Source of the DNA: Linanthus parryae
Taxonomy: Eukaryota; Streptophyta; Magnoliopsida; Ericales; Polemoniaceae
Assembly: GCA_023055425.1 (NCBI GenBank)
Contig: JALGPY010000006.1
Span: forward strand, 92,911,935 to 92,975,934
Reading direction: 5' to 3'
Length of the DNA stretch: 64,000 nt
In this document: piece by piece, positions 1-10,186 of the stretch
How the letters are laid out: the number at the start of each line of letters is the position of its first letter
Numbering within the stretch: position 1 is the stretch's first letter
Translations under genes and position numbers: made by a program
Notes under the pieces: model-generated
Seen by the model: only the letters and a program-made list of their open reading frames with translations
The model's database searches: none
Told to the model about the DNA's origin: nothing

Positions 1-421
1 ACTAGTCGGATTTTTAGCTCAGGTGATAATTACTTGCGGATTCCAAAGGTCGCTGGCTCTCACCTATCTACTATACCTCGGTGCAAGTTTTCTTCTCTTT
101 CAAAGGATTCAAACTCAATTTCTTCACTGTTTTCGTTATCTCGATTGCCCTTTCTCTAAATTTTCTGATTTTAAACTTTTTTTTTTCGAAAAAAAATAAT
201 TTATACTCGCTGTTTGCGTATATACGCAGGTCTGCGTATATACCCAACCAGCAGCATAAAAAAAATTTAATTTTTCATTTTTTTTTTAAATTATATACAA
301 TGCAAGGCCAGAACGTTTCTGGTGGGTTGACTCAAATAAAGAAAATATGTTGACTCGAAAATAAAAATAAAACTGCAAATAAATACGAAAAAACGTGCTG
401 ACCGGGTTAATGCAGACACGA
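1..421 (-). other. 3' non-coding region of the Athila-type element
   Basis: This AT-rich stretch lies downstream of the extra ORF in element orientation. It contains one palindrome doublet (215-246) but no similarity by eye to the 5' LTR at 8409-9976, so it is taken as 3' untranslated sequence rather than the start of the 3' LTR. No gene is supported here. Confidence 0.5.
215..246. repeat. Palindrome doublet, second copy decayed
   Basis: A perfect 14-bp palindrome TGCGTATATACGCA occupies 215-228. A second copy at 233-246 has two changes in its right arm (TGCGTATATACCCA). The copies are 18 bp apart start to start, as in the other doublets of this element. Confidence 0.85.
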
Positions 422-1726
422 CTACCACCCCCACACTAAGAGGTGGCATGCCCTCATGGCACTCACTCGTCCGGAAAAAAATGTCGGGTCTGACCCGGTC
501 TCGGACGTACCAGATATGCTACCCGGCGAGCTGCTACCTGAATCAGACCTAAAGACGACCGGCTGACGCGCACGTGTACGGGGCCGGTAATCAGAGGACT
601 GCGACTCGGACCCAGTCCAACTGCTAGGTGGCTGGGATCGCAAAGTCGTCCGGCCACTCGAAGGCTGCTGGGTACGGGACCCAGTCTGACGACCCGTAGG
701 CTGCCGGGACCGTGTCCCAGGCTGCTGGCGACTGGCTGGTCGCTCCTGAGTCGAACGCCTCCTAGGGGCAGGGGCAGGGGCAGGAGCCGGGTCCTCCTCC
801 ATAATATCGTCATCCTTATCGAGGTCAACGACCGGCTGTGGTGGGCCCGGGTGACGAGCTATTAGCTTCCTATAAGGCCGTGGCCTAGGAGGAAGTAAGT
901 CACCCTCTACATCGTACAACGGAACCTGAAACTCCCGCGCCAGTTTGGCGATGAGGTTTGCATACCCCAATCCCTTGTGGCTACCGGAGCAGTTCCGCTC
1001 CTGCATGTACACCCATATGCGACGAGGAATGTCGACCTCTCGTCGAAGAACAAGGCAATAGACTAAGAGTACATACTCAAAGTCAAGGTAGGTAAAATGC
1101 TTAATACCCACTACCCTGTTTACTACCCACTCGGCCCACCAACGTGGCGGGCCGGTAATAAAACGAGAATGCAATTTCTTGCCTATCTCGCCTGGCCCCT
1201 CTCTCTCGAAATGGGCACCCGGGTACCCCTCAGTCACAACCCACAAAAGCTCAGAATCGCTAGGCGGGTAATCTGCACACTCAGCATATGCGCACGAGAA
1301 ATGGCGCATTGGGATCTGGTACGCTTGGCGGATGGTATCCGCCGTGACCAACAAAAACGTGCGCCGTAAGTACACCCATCGGACATCCCCGTTGGCCTCA
1401 CCCTCCCCCTTATGCATGAGGTTTGCGTAAAACTCACGCACCAAGTCGAAACTAGAAATATCCGGAAACCCCGCTTGGGACGATCCGAAACATTCCGGTC
1501 GACTCGCATACTCTGCCATCTCTGGCGGCATGTGTGTATGGTCGACCTGAAACTGGTAGTCTACGGGAAGGCTATGACCCATTTTGGTTCCGGTCAAAAA
1601 GTAAAATTGAGCGTTATGGTTGACGAACTTAAAACTGTCAAACCTCCTAGAGGTAATTTCATCCGCCTCATAGTCAGTAGGGATGTCGTCCCGCTCTGGG
1701 TCTAGGACCGGTACATTAAACTCCAT
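422..1726 (-). CDS. Extra ORF downstream of pol, putative plant transposon protein
   Basis: An intact reading frame of 434 codons starts at the ATG at 1726-1724. The first half is globular and Trp/Tyr/Arg-rich, with stretches such as RRTFLLVTADTIRQAYQIPM and RWWAEWVVNRVVGIKHF. The second half is low complexity: an APAPAPAP run followed by a Ser/Arg/Gln/Pro-rich tail. It resembles the plant-specific 'putative plant transposon protein' domain found in the region after pol in Athila-like elements, where some relatives carry an envelope-like ORF. No signal peptide or membrane segment is evident, so I do not call it an envelope protein. Its role is unknown. Confidence 0.7.
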   Translation of the reverse strand: MEFNVPVLDPERDDIPTDYEADEITSRRFDSFKFVNHNAQFYFLTGTKMGHSLPVDYQFQVDHTHMPPEMAEYASRPECFGSSQAGFPDISSFDLVREFYANLMHKGEGEANGDVRWVYLRRTFLLVTADTIRQAYQIPMRHFSCAYAECADYPPSDSELLWVVTEGYPGAHFEREGPGEIGKKLHSRFITGPPRWWAEWVVNRVVGIKHFTYLDFEYVLLVYCLVLRREVDIPRRIWVYMQERNCSGSHKGLGYANLIAKLAREFQVPLYDVEGDLLPPRPRPYRKLIARHPGPPQPVVDLDKDDDIMEEDPAPAPAPAPRRRSTQERPASRQQPGTRSRQPTGRQTGSRTQQPSSGRTTLRSQPPSSWTGSESQSSDYRPRTRARQPVVFRSDSGSSSPGSISGTSETGSDPTFFSGRVSAMRACHLLVWGW

Positions 1727-2461
1727 TACAGACAAAACCTCGTAAAACGTGCCGACTCGGGAAAATTAAGCAAAAACGTGAAACGTGCACAAAACTAGTG
1801 TGTCTCAATACATAGTCCACCTAAGAGCTACCAGAGGTCCACACGGCAAGTGCCGCTCCAAAAACAAAAATACCGAAAATAACGGGGCCGGCTACGGGCC
1901 GTGCCAAAACGGAAAATAAAGCGAGGGATGAGATTTTCGACCTTCCCTAAACAGGGGTGAAGACCGGAGATTCTGCCCAGAAAGTCGCCGGAAAAGTCGC
2001 CGGCGGTCGCCGGAAAAATCGCCCGAAAACGAAACTGCCCGGAATTGAAATCCGAACCCACCAAATCGAATCCCTCGATCTCCTCGTTCACGTTCCCTTG
2101 TACGGTTTTTGCTAGTTCTTGCTCTAACACCTTGGAATCTGCACTTTTCCTCAAGAACACCTCACTTTGTGATGAGAATTGCCCACTCGATTTTTGCTTG
2201 TTTCTGGATTTTGATGGATGAAACTTGCTCCTTGCGACGAGAGGATTCCAGAAATGTGCCAGGATTTTGATTCGGAGGTCCGATGCAAAATCTTTGTTCT
2301 TCAAGTGAGAGGAAATGGAGGAAGAGAGAGAGAGAGGAGGGAAACAATGGTGAAGCCGCGGCCTCCCCCCCCCCCCCCCCTCATAAACCCTAATTTTGGC
2401 AAAATGACCAAAATGCCCTTGGGTATTTGAAAAAATTACAAATTTTTTTTTCTCTTCTGTT

Positions 2462-2493
2462 TGCGTATATACGCAATACTGCGTATATACGCA
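2462..2493. repeat. Palindrome doublet TGCGTATATACGCA x2
   Basis: Two perfect 14-bp palindromes at 2462-2475 and 2480-2493, 18 bp apart start to start. They sit in the non-coding spacer downstream of pol. Confidence 0.9.
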
Positions 2494-2543
2494 ATCAGAA
2501 AACAAAATGAAAAATCAAAAAATAAAAAAAATTGCCCTCGGGT

Positions 2544-2575
2544 TGCGTATATACGCAGGGCTGCGTATATACGCA
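2544..2575. repeat. Palindrome doublet inside a larger inverted repeat
   Basis: Perfect copies of TGCGTATATACGCA lie at 2544-2557 and 2562-2575, again 18 bp apart. Flanking TTGCC(C)TCGGG on the left pairs with CCCGAGGCAA on the right, so the whole stretch of about 2532-2586 can fold into one hairpin of about 25 bp per arm with a 4-base loop. Confidence 0.9.
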
Positions 2576-2853
2576 GCCCGAGGCAAAAAATTTTTATTTT
2601 TTTATTTATTTATTTTTTTTTCAAATGATCTCTCTTCCTCTGTTTTCCCGGTTCTGGCTGTTTTGGATGTTTCTGTATCTGCACATTCTCAAATTCAAAG
2701 TCAAAAACCCGCTCATCTCGCCTCTCTCGAAAATTCAGAACTGAACATACTAACGTAAGAAACTAAAAAAATAAATAAATAAATGATTAATTTTGGGTTG
2801 CCTCCCAAACAGCGCCTTGTGATTTTTGGTCGACGGCCCGACCTTGTTACCTC

Positions 2854-5397
2854 TTACGGGTCATCAAAATAGACCGGGTCTTTTTTGACGACTTCGGCGG
2901 TCTCGAGATACGGCTTGATCCGGTTCCCGTTCACCCTGAAACTGGACTTGTCTTTTGGATTCTCCAGCTCGAATGCCCCCCAGGCAAAAATCTGCTTGAT
3001 GATGAACGGTCCCGACCAACGAGACCTCAACTTTCCCGGGAAGAACCGCATCCGGGTATTGTAGAGAAGCACTTTGTCGCCTTCGTTAAACTGCTTTGGC
3101 GTGATACGGTTATCATGCCACTTCTTTGTCTTCTCTTTGTAAATTTTAGCGCTCTCGAAAGCCGTTCTGTGGAATTCCTCTAATTCCAGCAGCGCCATCT
3201 TCCTCTTATCTCCTGCTAGATTCTGGTCCAAGTTGAGCAGTTTGATGGCCCAATACGCCTTGTGCTCCAATTCCACCGGTAAGTGGCACGCTTTCCCAAA
3301 AACGAGCTGGTATGGTGACATTCCCAGCAGTGTTTTGAAAGCAGTCCTGTAGGCCCAAAGCGCATCGTCCAGTCTGACGGACCAATCCTTTCGGCCGAGA
3401 TTCACTGTTTTCTCGAGTATGCTCTTAATCTCTCGATTTGAAACCTCGGCTTGCCTGTTTGTCTGCGGATGGTAGGGTAACGAGACTTTATGAACCGACA
3501 CGCCGTACTGTTTCAGAACTTTCGCAAAAACTCGATTGATGAAGTGAGAGCCCTCGTCGCTGATCATTGCCCTTGGAGTCCCGAAACGAGTGAAAACGTT
3601 GCGTTTCAGAAAACGATCAACGGTAGCTGCATCATTTTTCTGACACGCGATCGCTTCGATCCACTTCGTCACATAATCTACTGCCAGCAGAATGTAAAGA
3701 TTTCCCATCGAGGACGGGAACGGACCCATGAAGTCAATCCCCCATACATCAAATGGCTCTACCTCCTGCCACACGGTCATCGGCATCTCGTCCCGGTGTG
3801 ACGTGTTTCCTGTCCTCTGGCACCTATCACATCCCTGCACATAGTCGTGACAGTCTTTGAAGATTGTCGGCCAGAAAAAACCGGACTGCAGTATTTTATG
3901 AGCTGTTCGCGTTCCCCCAAAATGACCCCCACACTGTGATGAGTGGCAGTGTCGGATCACGTTCCAGGCCTCGTGGGTCGGGATACACCTTCTCAGGATG
4001 TTGTCGGCTCCCTGTTTGAATAAGTACGGGTCGTCCCAGAAATACTGTCGACTTTCGGCAATGAACATTTTCCGCTGTGACGGGGTGAGATCCTCGGGAA
4101 GCGTGCCAGTTACCAAGTAATTGGCTATGGCATAGTACCACGGTCTCCCGATTTTTACTGCCATGATGTGCTCGTCCGGGAAGTTTTCCTTGATCGGCAC
4201 CTGGTCCACCTTCACGTTCTCAAGTCTGGATAGGTGATCCGCTACCACGTTCTCAACTCCCTTCTTGTCCCGGATTTCCACATCGAATTCCTGCATCATT
4301 AGTACCCACCTCAACAGTCTCGGTTTCGCGACCTTCTTGTCCAGCAGGTATTTCAGGGCACTATGGTCGGTAAAAACGATAACTTTCGACCCGACCAAAT
4401 AGGGCCTGAATTTGTCCAGGGCATACACCACGGCCAGCAGTTCCTTTTCTGTCGTGCCATAGTTGAGCTGGGCATCGTTGAGTACCCGGCTCGCGTAATA
4501 AATGACATGGCATACCTTATCTTTTCGCTGTCCCAAAACTGCCCCGACTGCATAGTCGCTGGCGTCACACATCAGCTCAAACGGGAGTGACCAATCTGGC
4601 GTGGTTATAACCGGGGCTGTGGTCAGTTTCTCTTTCAAATGGTCAAAAGCCTGCCGACATGCTGCATCGAAATCAAAGGGTACGTCTTTTCCGAGTAAAG
4701 CGCAGAGTGGCTTTGTGATCTTGGAAAAGTCTTTGATGAACCTTCGGTAAACTCCTGCATGTCCCAGAAAACTCTTGATCGCCCTTACGTTCGTCGGGTA
4801 GGGAAGCTGCTTTATCACCTCAATCTTAGCTCTGTCCACCTCGAGTCCCTTGCTGGAAATTCTGTGACCCAGCACGATCCCCTCGGTGACCATAAAGTGA
4901 CACTTTTCCCAATTGAGCACCAAATTCGCCTTCTTGCATCGGATCAGAACCTGGCCCAAATGGAACAGGCAGTCATCGAAACTGTCCCCGAATAGTGAAA
5001 AGTCGTCCATGAAGACCTCCAGATTTTTCTCGATCATGTCGGAAAAAATCGCCATCATACATCTCTGGAACGTGGCAGGAGCATTACACAACCCGAACGG
5101 CATGCGTCGAAACGCGAACGTACCGTATGGGTAGGTAAACGTCGTCTTTTCCTGATCCTCCGGGGCTATGCAAATCTGGTTGTACCCGGAATACCCGTCC
5201 AGAAAACAGTAGTAGGCGTGGTGGGCGAGCCGGTCCAGCATTTGGTCCATGAATGGTAGCGGGAAGTGGTCTTTGAGTGTTGCGTCGTTTAACCTCCGAT
5301 AGTCCATGCAGATCCGCCAGCCTGTAACAGTGCGCTGCGCAATCTGCTCCTGGTCATTATTCTGCACCACCGTAATACCCCCCTTTTTGGGCACGCA
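2854..5397 (-). CDS. pol: Athila-type pol: reverse transcriptase, RNase H, integrase
   Basis: This frame continues directly from the gag-protease frame after a single UAG at 5398-5400. In order: reverse transcriptase with catalytic Asp in FLDG near residue 66 and in FMDD near 128-131; RNase H ([33 protein letters not shown]); an integrase HHCC zinc-binding region; the integrase core with [14 protein letters not shown] and the Glu of [10 protein letters not shown]; and a C-terminal DNA-binding tail without a chromodomain. It makes and integrates element cDNA. All catalytic signatures are visible and no internal stop is seen. There is no proper ATG at the beginning, so expression would depend on readthrough of the UAG. 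Confidence 0.92.
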   Translation of the reverse strand, partial: CVPKKGGITVVQNNDQEQIAQRTVTGWRICMDYRRLNDATLKDHFPLPFMDQMLDRLAHHAYYCFLDGYSGYNQICIAPEDQEKTTFTYPYGTFAFRRMPFGLCNAPATFQRCMMAIFSDMIEKNLEVFMDDFSLFGDSFDDCLFHLGQVLIRCKKANLVLNWEKCHFMVTEGIVLGHRISSKGLEVDRAKIEVIKQLPYPTNVRAIKSFLGHAGVYRRFIKDFSKITKPLCALLGKDVPFDFDAACRQAFDHLKEKLTTAPVITTPDWSLPFELMCDASDYAVGAVLGQRKDKVCHVIYYASRVLNDAQLNYGTTEKELLAVVYALDKFRPYLVGSKVIVFTDHSALKYLLDKKVAKPRLLRWVLMMQEFDVEIRDKKGVENVVADHLSRLENVKVDQVPIKENFPDEHIMAVKIGRPWYYAIANYLVTGTLPEDLTPSQRKMFIAESRQYFWDDPYLFKQGADNILRRCIPTHEAWNVIRHCHSSQCGGHFGGTRTAHKILQSGFFWPTIFKDCHDYVQGCDRCQRTGNTSHRDEMPMTVWQEVEPFDVWGIDFMGPFPSSMGNLYILLAVDYVTKWIEAIACQKNDAATVDRFLKRNVFTRFGTPRAMISDEGSHFINRVFAKVLKQYGVSVHKVSLPYHPQTNRQAEVSNREIKSILEKTVNLGRKDWSVRLDDALWAYRTAFKTLLGMSPYQLVFGKACHLPVELEHKAYWAIKLLNLDQNLAGDKRKMALLELEEFHRTAFESAKIYKEKTKKWHDNRITPKQFNEGDKVLLYNTRMRFFPGKLRSRWSGPFIIKQIFAWGAFELENPKDKSSFRVNGNRIKPYLETAEVVKKDPVYFDDP

Positions 5398-8262
5398 CTA
5401 GACCGGGCTGATCCATGTGCTGTCCGATATGGGGTATATGATTCCCGCTTCCAGCCACTTCATGACCTCTTTTCGCACAACGTCCTTCATGTTCGGATTC
5501 AGTCTCCGCTGGGGCTGAATCACCGGTTTCTTGCCTTCTTCAATTCGGATTTTGTGCATGCAGTAGGAGGGGCTAATCCCCTTGATGTCTGCAATCGTCC
5601 AGGCGATTGCTTCCTTATGCTCTCGCAATACATCCAGCAGTTTCTGCTCCTGTTCCTGAGATAAACGAGACGAAACAATTACGGGCAGAGTACTATTTTC
5701 ACCAATATACGCATACCTGAGATGGCTCGGGAGCGGTTTCAGCTCCAGTGCGGGTGGCTCCTTGAGTGACGGGACCAGAATCATCTTTTGCCCGCCGTCT
5801 TCGTCCCGGTGCAAAGTGGTCCAGTCTTCGGCTCTCATGGCGTGCTCGCACCGAGTCTTCTCCTTTTCTTCCCCGTACATGCTGTCAATCTCTTCCCACA
5901 ATTGGTCCATCTCCTCGTTTTCCCAGCCTTCGTCCACCACGTCTATAGCAAAGATGTCCTCGTGGTCGTAGTAATTTGGCAGTTGCAAATTTTTGAAAAC
6001 GTTGAATTTTAATTTTTCCTCGTTAATCTGCATGGTCAGCTCCCCGCTCTTGCAGTTTATCATTGCTTCGCCCGTGTCCAAAAACGGCCAGCCAAGTATG
6101 AGCGGTACCTCCCCTGCCTCCATGTCCAGGATGACGAAATCTGCCGGAAAAATCAGCTCGCCGACCTTGACCAGAATATCCTCGATAACTCCATAAGCCT
6201 GTTTTACGGACCTGTCTGCCATCTGCAACATGATTCTGGTGGGTCGGGGTTCACCGACTTTCAAACTTTTGAAAATCGTCAATGGCATCAGGTTGATGCT
6301 GGCCCCTAGGTCACACAGAGCCTTTCCTGTGTAAGCGTTACCTAGGGTCACCAGTATAACGAAACTGCCAGGATCCTTTCTCTTCCTCGGTAGCCCATTC
6401 TTCACACAATTGCTCACTTCTTTCGTCAGGTTTATTGTCTCGAAGTCGCTCATTCGCCTCCTCCCATACAAGATGTCCTTGAGGAATTTGGCGTAAGTGG
6501 GCATCTTAGCCAAAGCCTCAGCAAAAGGTATGTTGATCTGCAGCTGCTTGAACATCTCGAGAAACCTGGCGTAGTCCTTGCTGTCATCCCTCTTTCGTGT
6601 TCGCAAGGGGTACGGGACCTCCTTGGAGACTGGTACAGTTTCTGCACCTGTCTCGTTCTGCACTGCATCCTGCTCAACCGAGCCCTTCGGCTGGGGGCGT
6701 TTGACCGTGCTGTTATCCTGGCCCGAAAAGTTGCGTTCTATTTCTTTCGAATTTTCTGCACGTGCGTGGCTGGGATACGGTGGATCCTGCAGTGCCAATC
6801 CACTCCGAGTGGAGATAGGATTGATCTGAGCCCGTGGATTATTTACTGTATTCGAGGGTAGGTTTCCTGGCTGTCTCTCTGTTAGCTGTTGTGCTAACTG
6901 CCCCACCTGTACTTCCAAAGCGCGTAGTGACGTTTTGGTTGTCTGCATATCTGCCGTCAGGGTGTCCATGTGCTTGAACCGGGACTCCATGGTCTGGAAC
7001 ATGGACTTGATCTCTTTCATCTGAGCGTCGTACTGCTGTGCGGATGGGACTGACTGAGCCTGCTGGGCCGGGGCAGCCTGCTGAGCTGGTGGCCTGTGCT
7101 GGAATCCCGGTGCATAAACTGCTGCGTTCGGGTTTCCGTACCGAAACCCGGGATGGTCTCTCGTACCCGGTCGGTACCGGCTCGGGTCCCACTGCTGCTG
7201 TACGTAATTGGTGTCTTCGGTCCTTAGCTCCTCAATGGCTGTGTCCAGATCATGTTCTTCGACTGCTGCAACAGTCTTCTTATCCGAGTAGACTTTCTTG
7301 ACCAAGTCGTGAACGATCTTGGCCAGGTTGTCTATACGGTCATCCTCTGCAGGTTCGGCTCTAGCCGCCATCCTGCGATCGTCAAACAGTCGGGTGTCAT
7401 GCTTGGCCAACTGCTTCATCAGATCATACGCACCTTCTTTGTCTACGTGATACAGGAAGTTCCCCCCGGCCTCTCTGTCAATCCTGTCGGCGTTCTCCCT
7501 GTCTAGGGCATGGTAGAAAACCTGCAGGATTTTCGCGTCTCCAAAACCGTGGTTCGGGCACCGTTTGACCAATCTCATGAGCCTGTCCCATGCGTCCACC
7601 ACCGTCTCCCCCATCTTCTGTCTGAATGACAGAATCTCGCTCTGTAACTGTATGACTCGGGAGGCGGGATAGAACTTTGCCAGAAAATCTGCGACACACT
7701 CCTCCCATGTGGTGATTGATCGGGGTGGTCGTGACTCGAGCCAGTCTTTGGCTACTCCGTAAAGACAGTATGGGAATAAGATCAACATGAGTGCCTCTGC
7801 TTCTACCCCCTTGTATCTGACCTTGTTGCAGTAATCTTCGAATTTCCCGATAAAATCGTTCGGGTCTTCGTCGGCCCTGCCATGAAACGGGCAGAGAGTT
7901 TGTACCGTCTGGATGGTGGATGGTTTGATGTCAAAGTGCTCGGCGGTGATCTCGGGCACCACAATAGCTCGCTCATGCCCCCCGGTGGGGACTTCGAAAT
8001 TTTCCACCAACGCCTTCCCATATCGGTTATATGTTCTCTGGTTGCTTCGGGCAGCAAGTCCCGCTGTGACAAGCTCCTCAATGTACCGAGCCATCTGGGC
8101 TGGGGTACGTGTCTCTCGTTCTTGCCCACCGGCTTCGGTGTTCTCGGGTGTATCTCTCTGGTTGGTTGCCAACCTGCTTTCTCGGTTTCTGCGGTTCTGT
8201 TCGGTATACAGTTTTTCCAGGTTGTCGAGTGGTGACACCAAATCGCGAGGCAATCTGGGCAT
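5398..8262 (-). CDS. gag-pro: Athila-type gag and aspartic protease
   Basis: The ATG at 8262-8260 opens a frame of 954 codons. The capsid (retrotransposon gag) domain is around residues 155-250, followed by a Gln/Pro/Ala-rich linker and a short coiled-coil-like stretch. The aspartic protease has its active site DLGASINLMP near residue 650 (about 6285-6317 in the window). No CCHC zinc knuckle is apparent. The frame runs into the beginning of reverse transcriptase before the UAG at 5398-5400. Gag packages the element RNA and the protease cleaves the polyprotein. The UAG sits inside the conserved reverse-transcriptase N-terminal region, so it looks like a mutation rather than the natural gag end. 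Confidence 0.9.
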   Translation of the reverse strand: MPRLPRDLVSPLDNLEKLYTEQNRRNRESRLATNQRDTPENTEAGGQERETRTPAQMARYIEELVTAGLAARSNQRTYNRYGKALVENFEVPTGGHERAIVVPEITAEHFDIKPSTIQTVQTLCPFHGRADEDPNDFIGKFEDYCNKVRYKGVEAEALMLILFPYCLYGVAKDWLESRPPRSITTWEECVADFLAKFYPASRVIQLQSEILSFRQKMGETVVDAWDRLMRLVKRCPNHGFGDAKILQVFYHALDRENADRIDREAGGNFLYHVDKEGAYDLMKQLAKHDTRLFDDRRMAARAEPAEDDRIDNLAKIVHDLVKKVYSDKKTVAAVEEHDLDTAIEELRTEDTNYVQQQWDPSRYRPGTRDHPGFRYGNPNAAVYAPGFQHRPPAQQAAPAQQAQSVPSAQQYDAQMKEIKSMFQTMESRFKHMDTLTADMQTTKTSLRALEVQVGQLAQQLTERQPGNLPSNTVNNPRAQINPISTRSGLALQDPPYPSHARAENSKEIERNFSGQDNSTVKRPQPKGSVEQDAVQNETGAETVPVSKEVPYPLRTRKRDDSKDYARFLEMFKQLQINIPFAEALAKMPTYAKFLKDILYGRRRMSDFETINLTKEVSNCVKNGLPRKRKDPGSFVILVTLGNAYTGKALCDLGASINLMPLTIFKSLKVGEPRPTRIMLQMADRSVKQAYGVIEDILVKVGELIFPADFVILDMEAGEVPLILGWPFLDTGEAMINCKSGELTMQINEEKLKFNVFKNLQLPNYYDHEDIFAIDVVDEGWENEEMDQLWEEIDSMYGEEKEKTRCEHAMRAEDWTTLHRDEDGGQKMILVPSLKEPPALELKPLPSHLRYAYIGENSTLPVIVSSRLSQEQEQKLLDVLREHKEAIAWTIADIKGISPSYCMHKIRIEEGKKPVIQPQRRLNPNMKDVVRKEVMKWLEAGIIYPISDSTWISPV

Positions 8263-8385
8263 CAACTAAACAGTCCTGAAAACGCAGATTCAAAAACGCA
8301 GTGAGATAAAAAGAAAAATAACAAAACTGAAAATAAACAAAAACTCAGAAAACTAATCCTGACTACTAAATAGACCCTAAAAAGT

Positions 8386-8402
8386 CCCCGGCAACGGCGC
8401 CA
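8386..8402 (-). other. Primer binding site for tRNA-Asp
   Basis: The minus strand reads TGGCGCCGTTGCCGGGG, the exact complement of the 3' end of plant tRNA-Asp including CCA. It lies a few bases inside the 5' LTR, as expected for minus-strand DNA priming in Athila-like elements. The leader from here to the gag start is about 120 bp. Confidence 0.93.
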
Positions 8403-9481
8403 AAAACTTGATGCGCAAACTAACGTGCTGTCGCAAGTGTACGAATCTTGTAATACCGGGTGCAATTAGACTCGGGTGATCGTTCCCACGAGGACTATTT
8501 CGGGTTTACTCATGTTGTCAGTTTCGGTTAACCGAGTGTAGTAACAAGGAGGAGTAGGTTGTGATTATAGTGACTAAACTAAAAACAGAAATTAAAAATG
8601 CAAACGTAAATATTTTTTTGTGACGTTTTCTGAAATAAGTTGAATCGGTTGTAACGATAATAGATGAAGACTAGGCTCCAGGATCCCCTAGGGTTTCTAC
8701 AGATTTCAGTTTTACGTTCGATTATGAAAACACTCAGCAGTTTCGATATTTGTGCAACGTACCAGTTGTGCAGTGACTTTTCAGATTCCACACGTAATCC
8801 CGATCCTGCAGACTATCGGATTCTTGTTAAGTTGCCTAAATCTGCAGTCTCGGTCTAATCCTGTTAGGGTTTCTAACCTGTCCGAATGGCCCGGGTCAAA
8901 TTATCTAAAAGTTGGTCTCACGTTTTTCGATGCTAGCCCTATCTCCCTTTCTCTGGTCGGTCTATCACGGTAAGGTACTAAATCCTGGTTTTTCTTCCTA
9001 ACCCTAACTTGACGTTTTCACCTACAAGCTCGGGTCTATAGCAATCCTGGGTGATCACTCCTATCATGCATATACGATAACAATCAAAACTAGAATAACA
9101 GATATAACTTGCTGAATTAAGATAAGCATCATGAATCTATAAACGAAGTAGTCATAAAATCTGGATACGAAACCCTAGGTTCACCGAGAACCTAGGTGAG
9201 AAGTTTAGCTACGACTAGACATAATACAAAACGCAGTTTCTGAATATAAAGAGAGAGAACGAAATCAAACTAAGTCTTCGAATCTCGAATCGCGCTTTCG
9301 TGCTCTCCGTGAATGCTCTGACTTGCCCTTCGGTTGTGCTGAGAATTGTGTTGTGTCTCCGTGTCTTCAAAACGAGTCTGGACGAGTCTTTAAATAGTGT
9401 TGTTTTCCCTGAAACGCTTGCGCCCGAAATTACGGAATCTGCCATCGGTACACCGTCTTTGACCAAAAAGTCAAAAATGGC

Positions 9482-9513
9482 TGCGTATATACGCAGGGTT
9501 GCGTATATACGCA
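9482..9513. repeat. Palindrome doublet in the LTR
   Basis: Perfect copies of TGCGTATATACGCA at 9482-9495 and 9500-9513, 18 bp apart. They place the motif inside the LTR as well as in the 3' region of the same element. Confidence 0.9.
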
Positions 9514-9552
9514 ACCAGGGCCTATCAACCACCCCCCATCTCCCTCCCTGGC

Positions 9553-9566
9553 TGCGTATATACGCA
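9553..9566. repeat. Single palindrome copy in the LTR
   Basis: One perfect TGCGTATATACGCA copy. It is flanked by CTCCCTCCCTG on the left and CAGGGGGTGGAG on the right, imperfect inverted repeats that extend the stem. Confidence 0.88.
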
Positions 9567-9976
9567 GGCAGGGGGTGGAGATGTGGGCCCTGCTTGGTCC
9601 TTTGGTGGGCCTGGTTGGGTCCCCTGGGTCCCACTCTGCTGCCTGATGCTCCCGGTTTGCCTCCTTCGGTGTTCTCCTGCTTTTCCGTGTTCCCGTCTTG
9701 ACCCGGTCTTGTGCACGTTTCCCGAGACGGTCCGGCTTGGTCCCGGCACGCTTCCCGATGCACCTCCCGAACCTGTTCCTGAAAAGGCAACACGAACGAA
9801 AACCCGCGATCATATCCAAATATAGCAATAAATAAGCAGAAATCCAGGAAGTACAAATAAACGTCTCGTTCTAGATTCCCGAGGCATTCTAAGGCATTTT
9901 CCGGCAAAAACCGCTATTTCCGACACAAATACTCGTGAAATCAGGCTAAAAGATAACCCCTAATTGGGCGTTATCA

Positions 9977-10110
9977 GTATCCTCATGCAAGCTTTGAGTA
10001 TTTTCTGAATCTGAATCAGAAATCACTATTTTCTCCTTCTTGTTTGCTCTCTTCTTGGATCTGCCAGAGGGCTTTCCCTGTTGCTGAATTCTGGCTGATT
10101 TGCGCTCCAT
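9977..10110 (-). pseudogene. Truncated Lys/Arg-rich ORF start at the Athila junction
   Basis: The ATG at 10110-10108 opens a frame of about 44 codons that is cut off by the Athila LTR. The product is basic (SGRSKKRANKKEK) followed by an acidic serine stretch (SDSDSE). Just upstream on the same strand are AAACCCTAAACCCTAAA (a telo-box-like motif) and a long CT-rich tract, as in leaders of many plant genes. It could be an extra ORF of the copia element or captured host sequence. I do not recognise a family. Confidence 0.4.
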
Positions 10111-10155
10111 TTTAGGGTTTAGGGTTTTGAGAAGAGAATGTGATTGAGAGGAATT

Positions 10156-10186
<31 letters not shown>

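Larger units (their letters stand above)
1736..2853 (-). other. Spacer between pol and the extra ORF
   Basis: Non-coding sequence between pol and the extra ORF in element orientation. It holds two palindrome doublets, a run of 16 C at 2365-2380 and a short AG-rich tract. A 225-codon open frame crosses it on the minus strand, but its N-terminus is only the translated palindromes (repeated CVYTQ) and it resembles no protein, so it is not annotated as a gene. Confidence 0.6.
1..9976 (-). mobile_element. Athila-type Ty3/gypsy LTR retrotransposon, 3' end outside window
   Basis: The element reads right to left: 5' LTR, tRNA-Asp primer site, gag-protease, RT-RNase H-integrase, a 3' extra ORF, then non-coding sequence running off the left edge. 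A long gag-pro reading frame with a DLGAS protease site, FMDD reverse transcriptase, no chromodomain and an additional ORF downstream of pol fit the Athila lineage. The only coding lesion I see between gag and pol is one in-frame UAG. The 3' LTR is not in the window, so the target duplication cannot be tested; GTATC at 9977-9981 is the candidate right half. The element abruptly ends the 3' region of the copia element to its right, which suggests it inserted there. Confidence 0.88.
8409..9976 (-). mobile_element. 5' LTR of the Athila-type element
   Basis: The LTR is about 1,568 bp and bounded by TG and CA. In element orientation it begins TGATAACGCCCAATTAGGGG and ends next to the primer site. 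It holds three copies of the TGCGTATATACGCA palindrome (9482-9566). No partner LTR is present in the window, so its age cannot be estimated. Open frames inside it are not supported as genes. Confidence 0.82.

Noticed and set aside
1..6. SpeI site ACTAGT at the very start, as a cloning junction
   Set aside because: A 6-bp match at a window edge is not evidence; the sequence continues as ordinary element 3' region.
1828..2505. 225-codon minus-strand open frame between Athila pol and the extra ORF
   Set aside because: Its N-terminus is the translated palindrome repeat (CVYTQ twice) followed by simple-sequence runs; no domain, and it lies in a known non-coding spacer.
9215..9907. 230-codon minus-strand open frame in the Athila LTR
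   Set aside because: It lies wholly inside the LTR, crosses the palindromes and resembles no protein; most likely chance.
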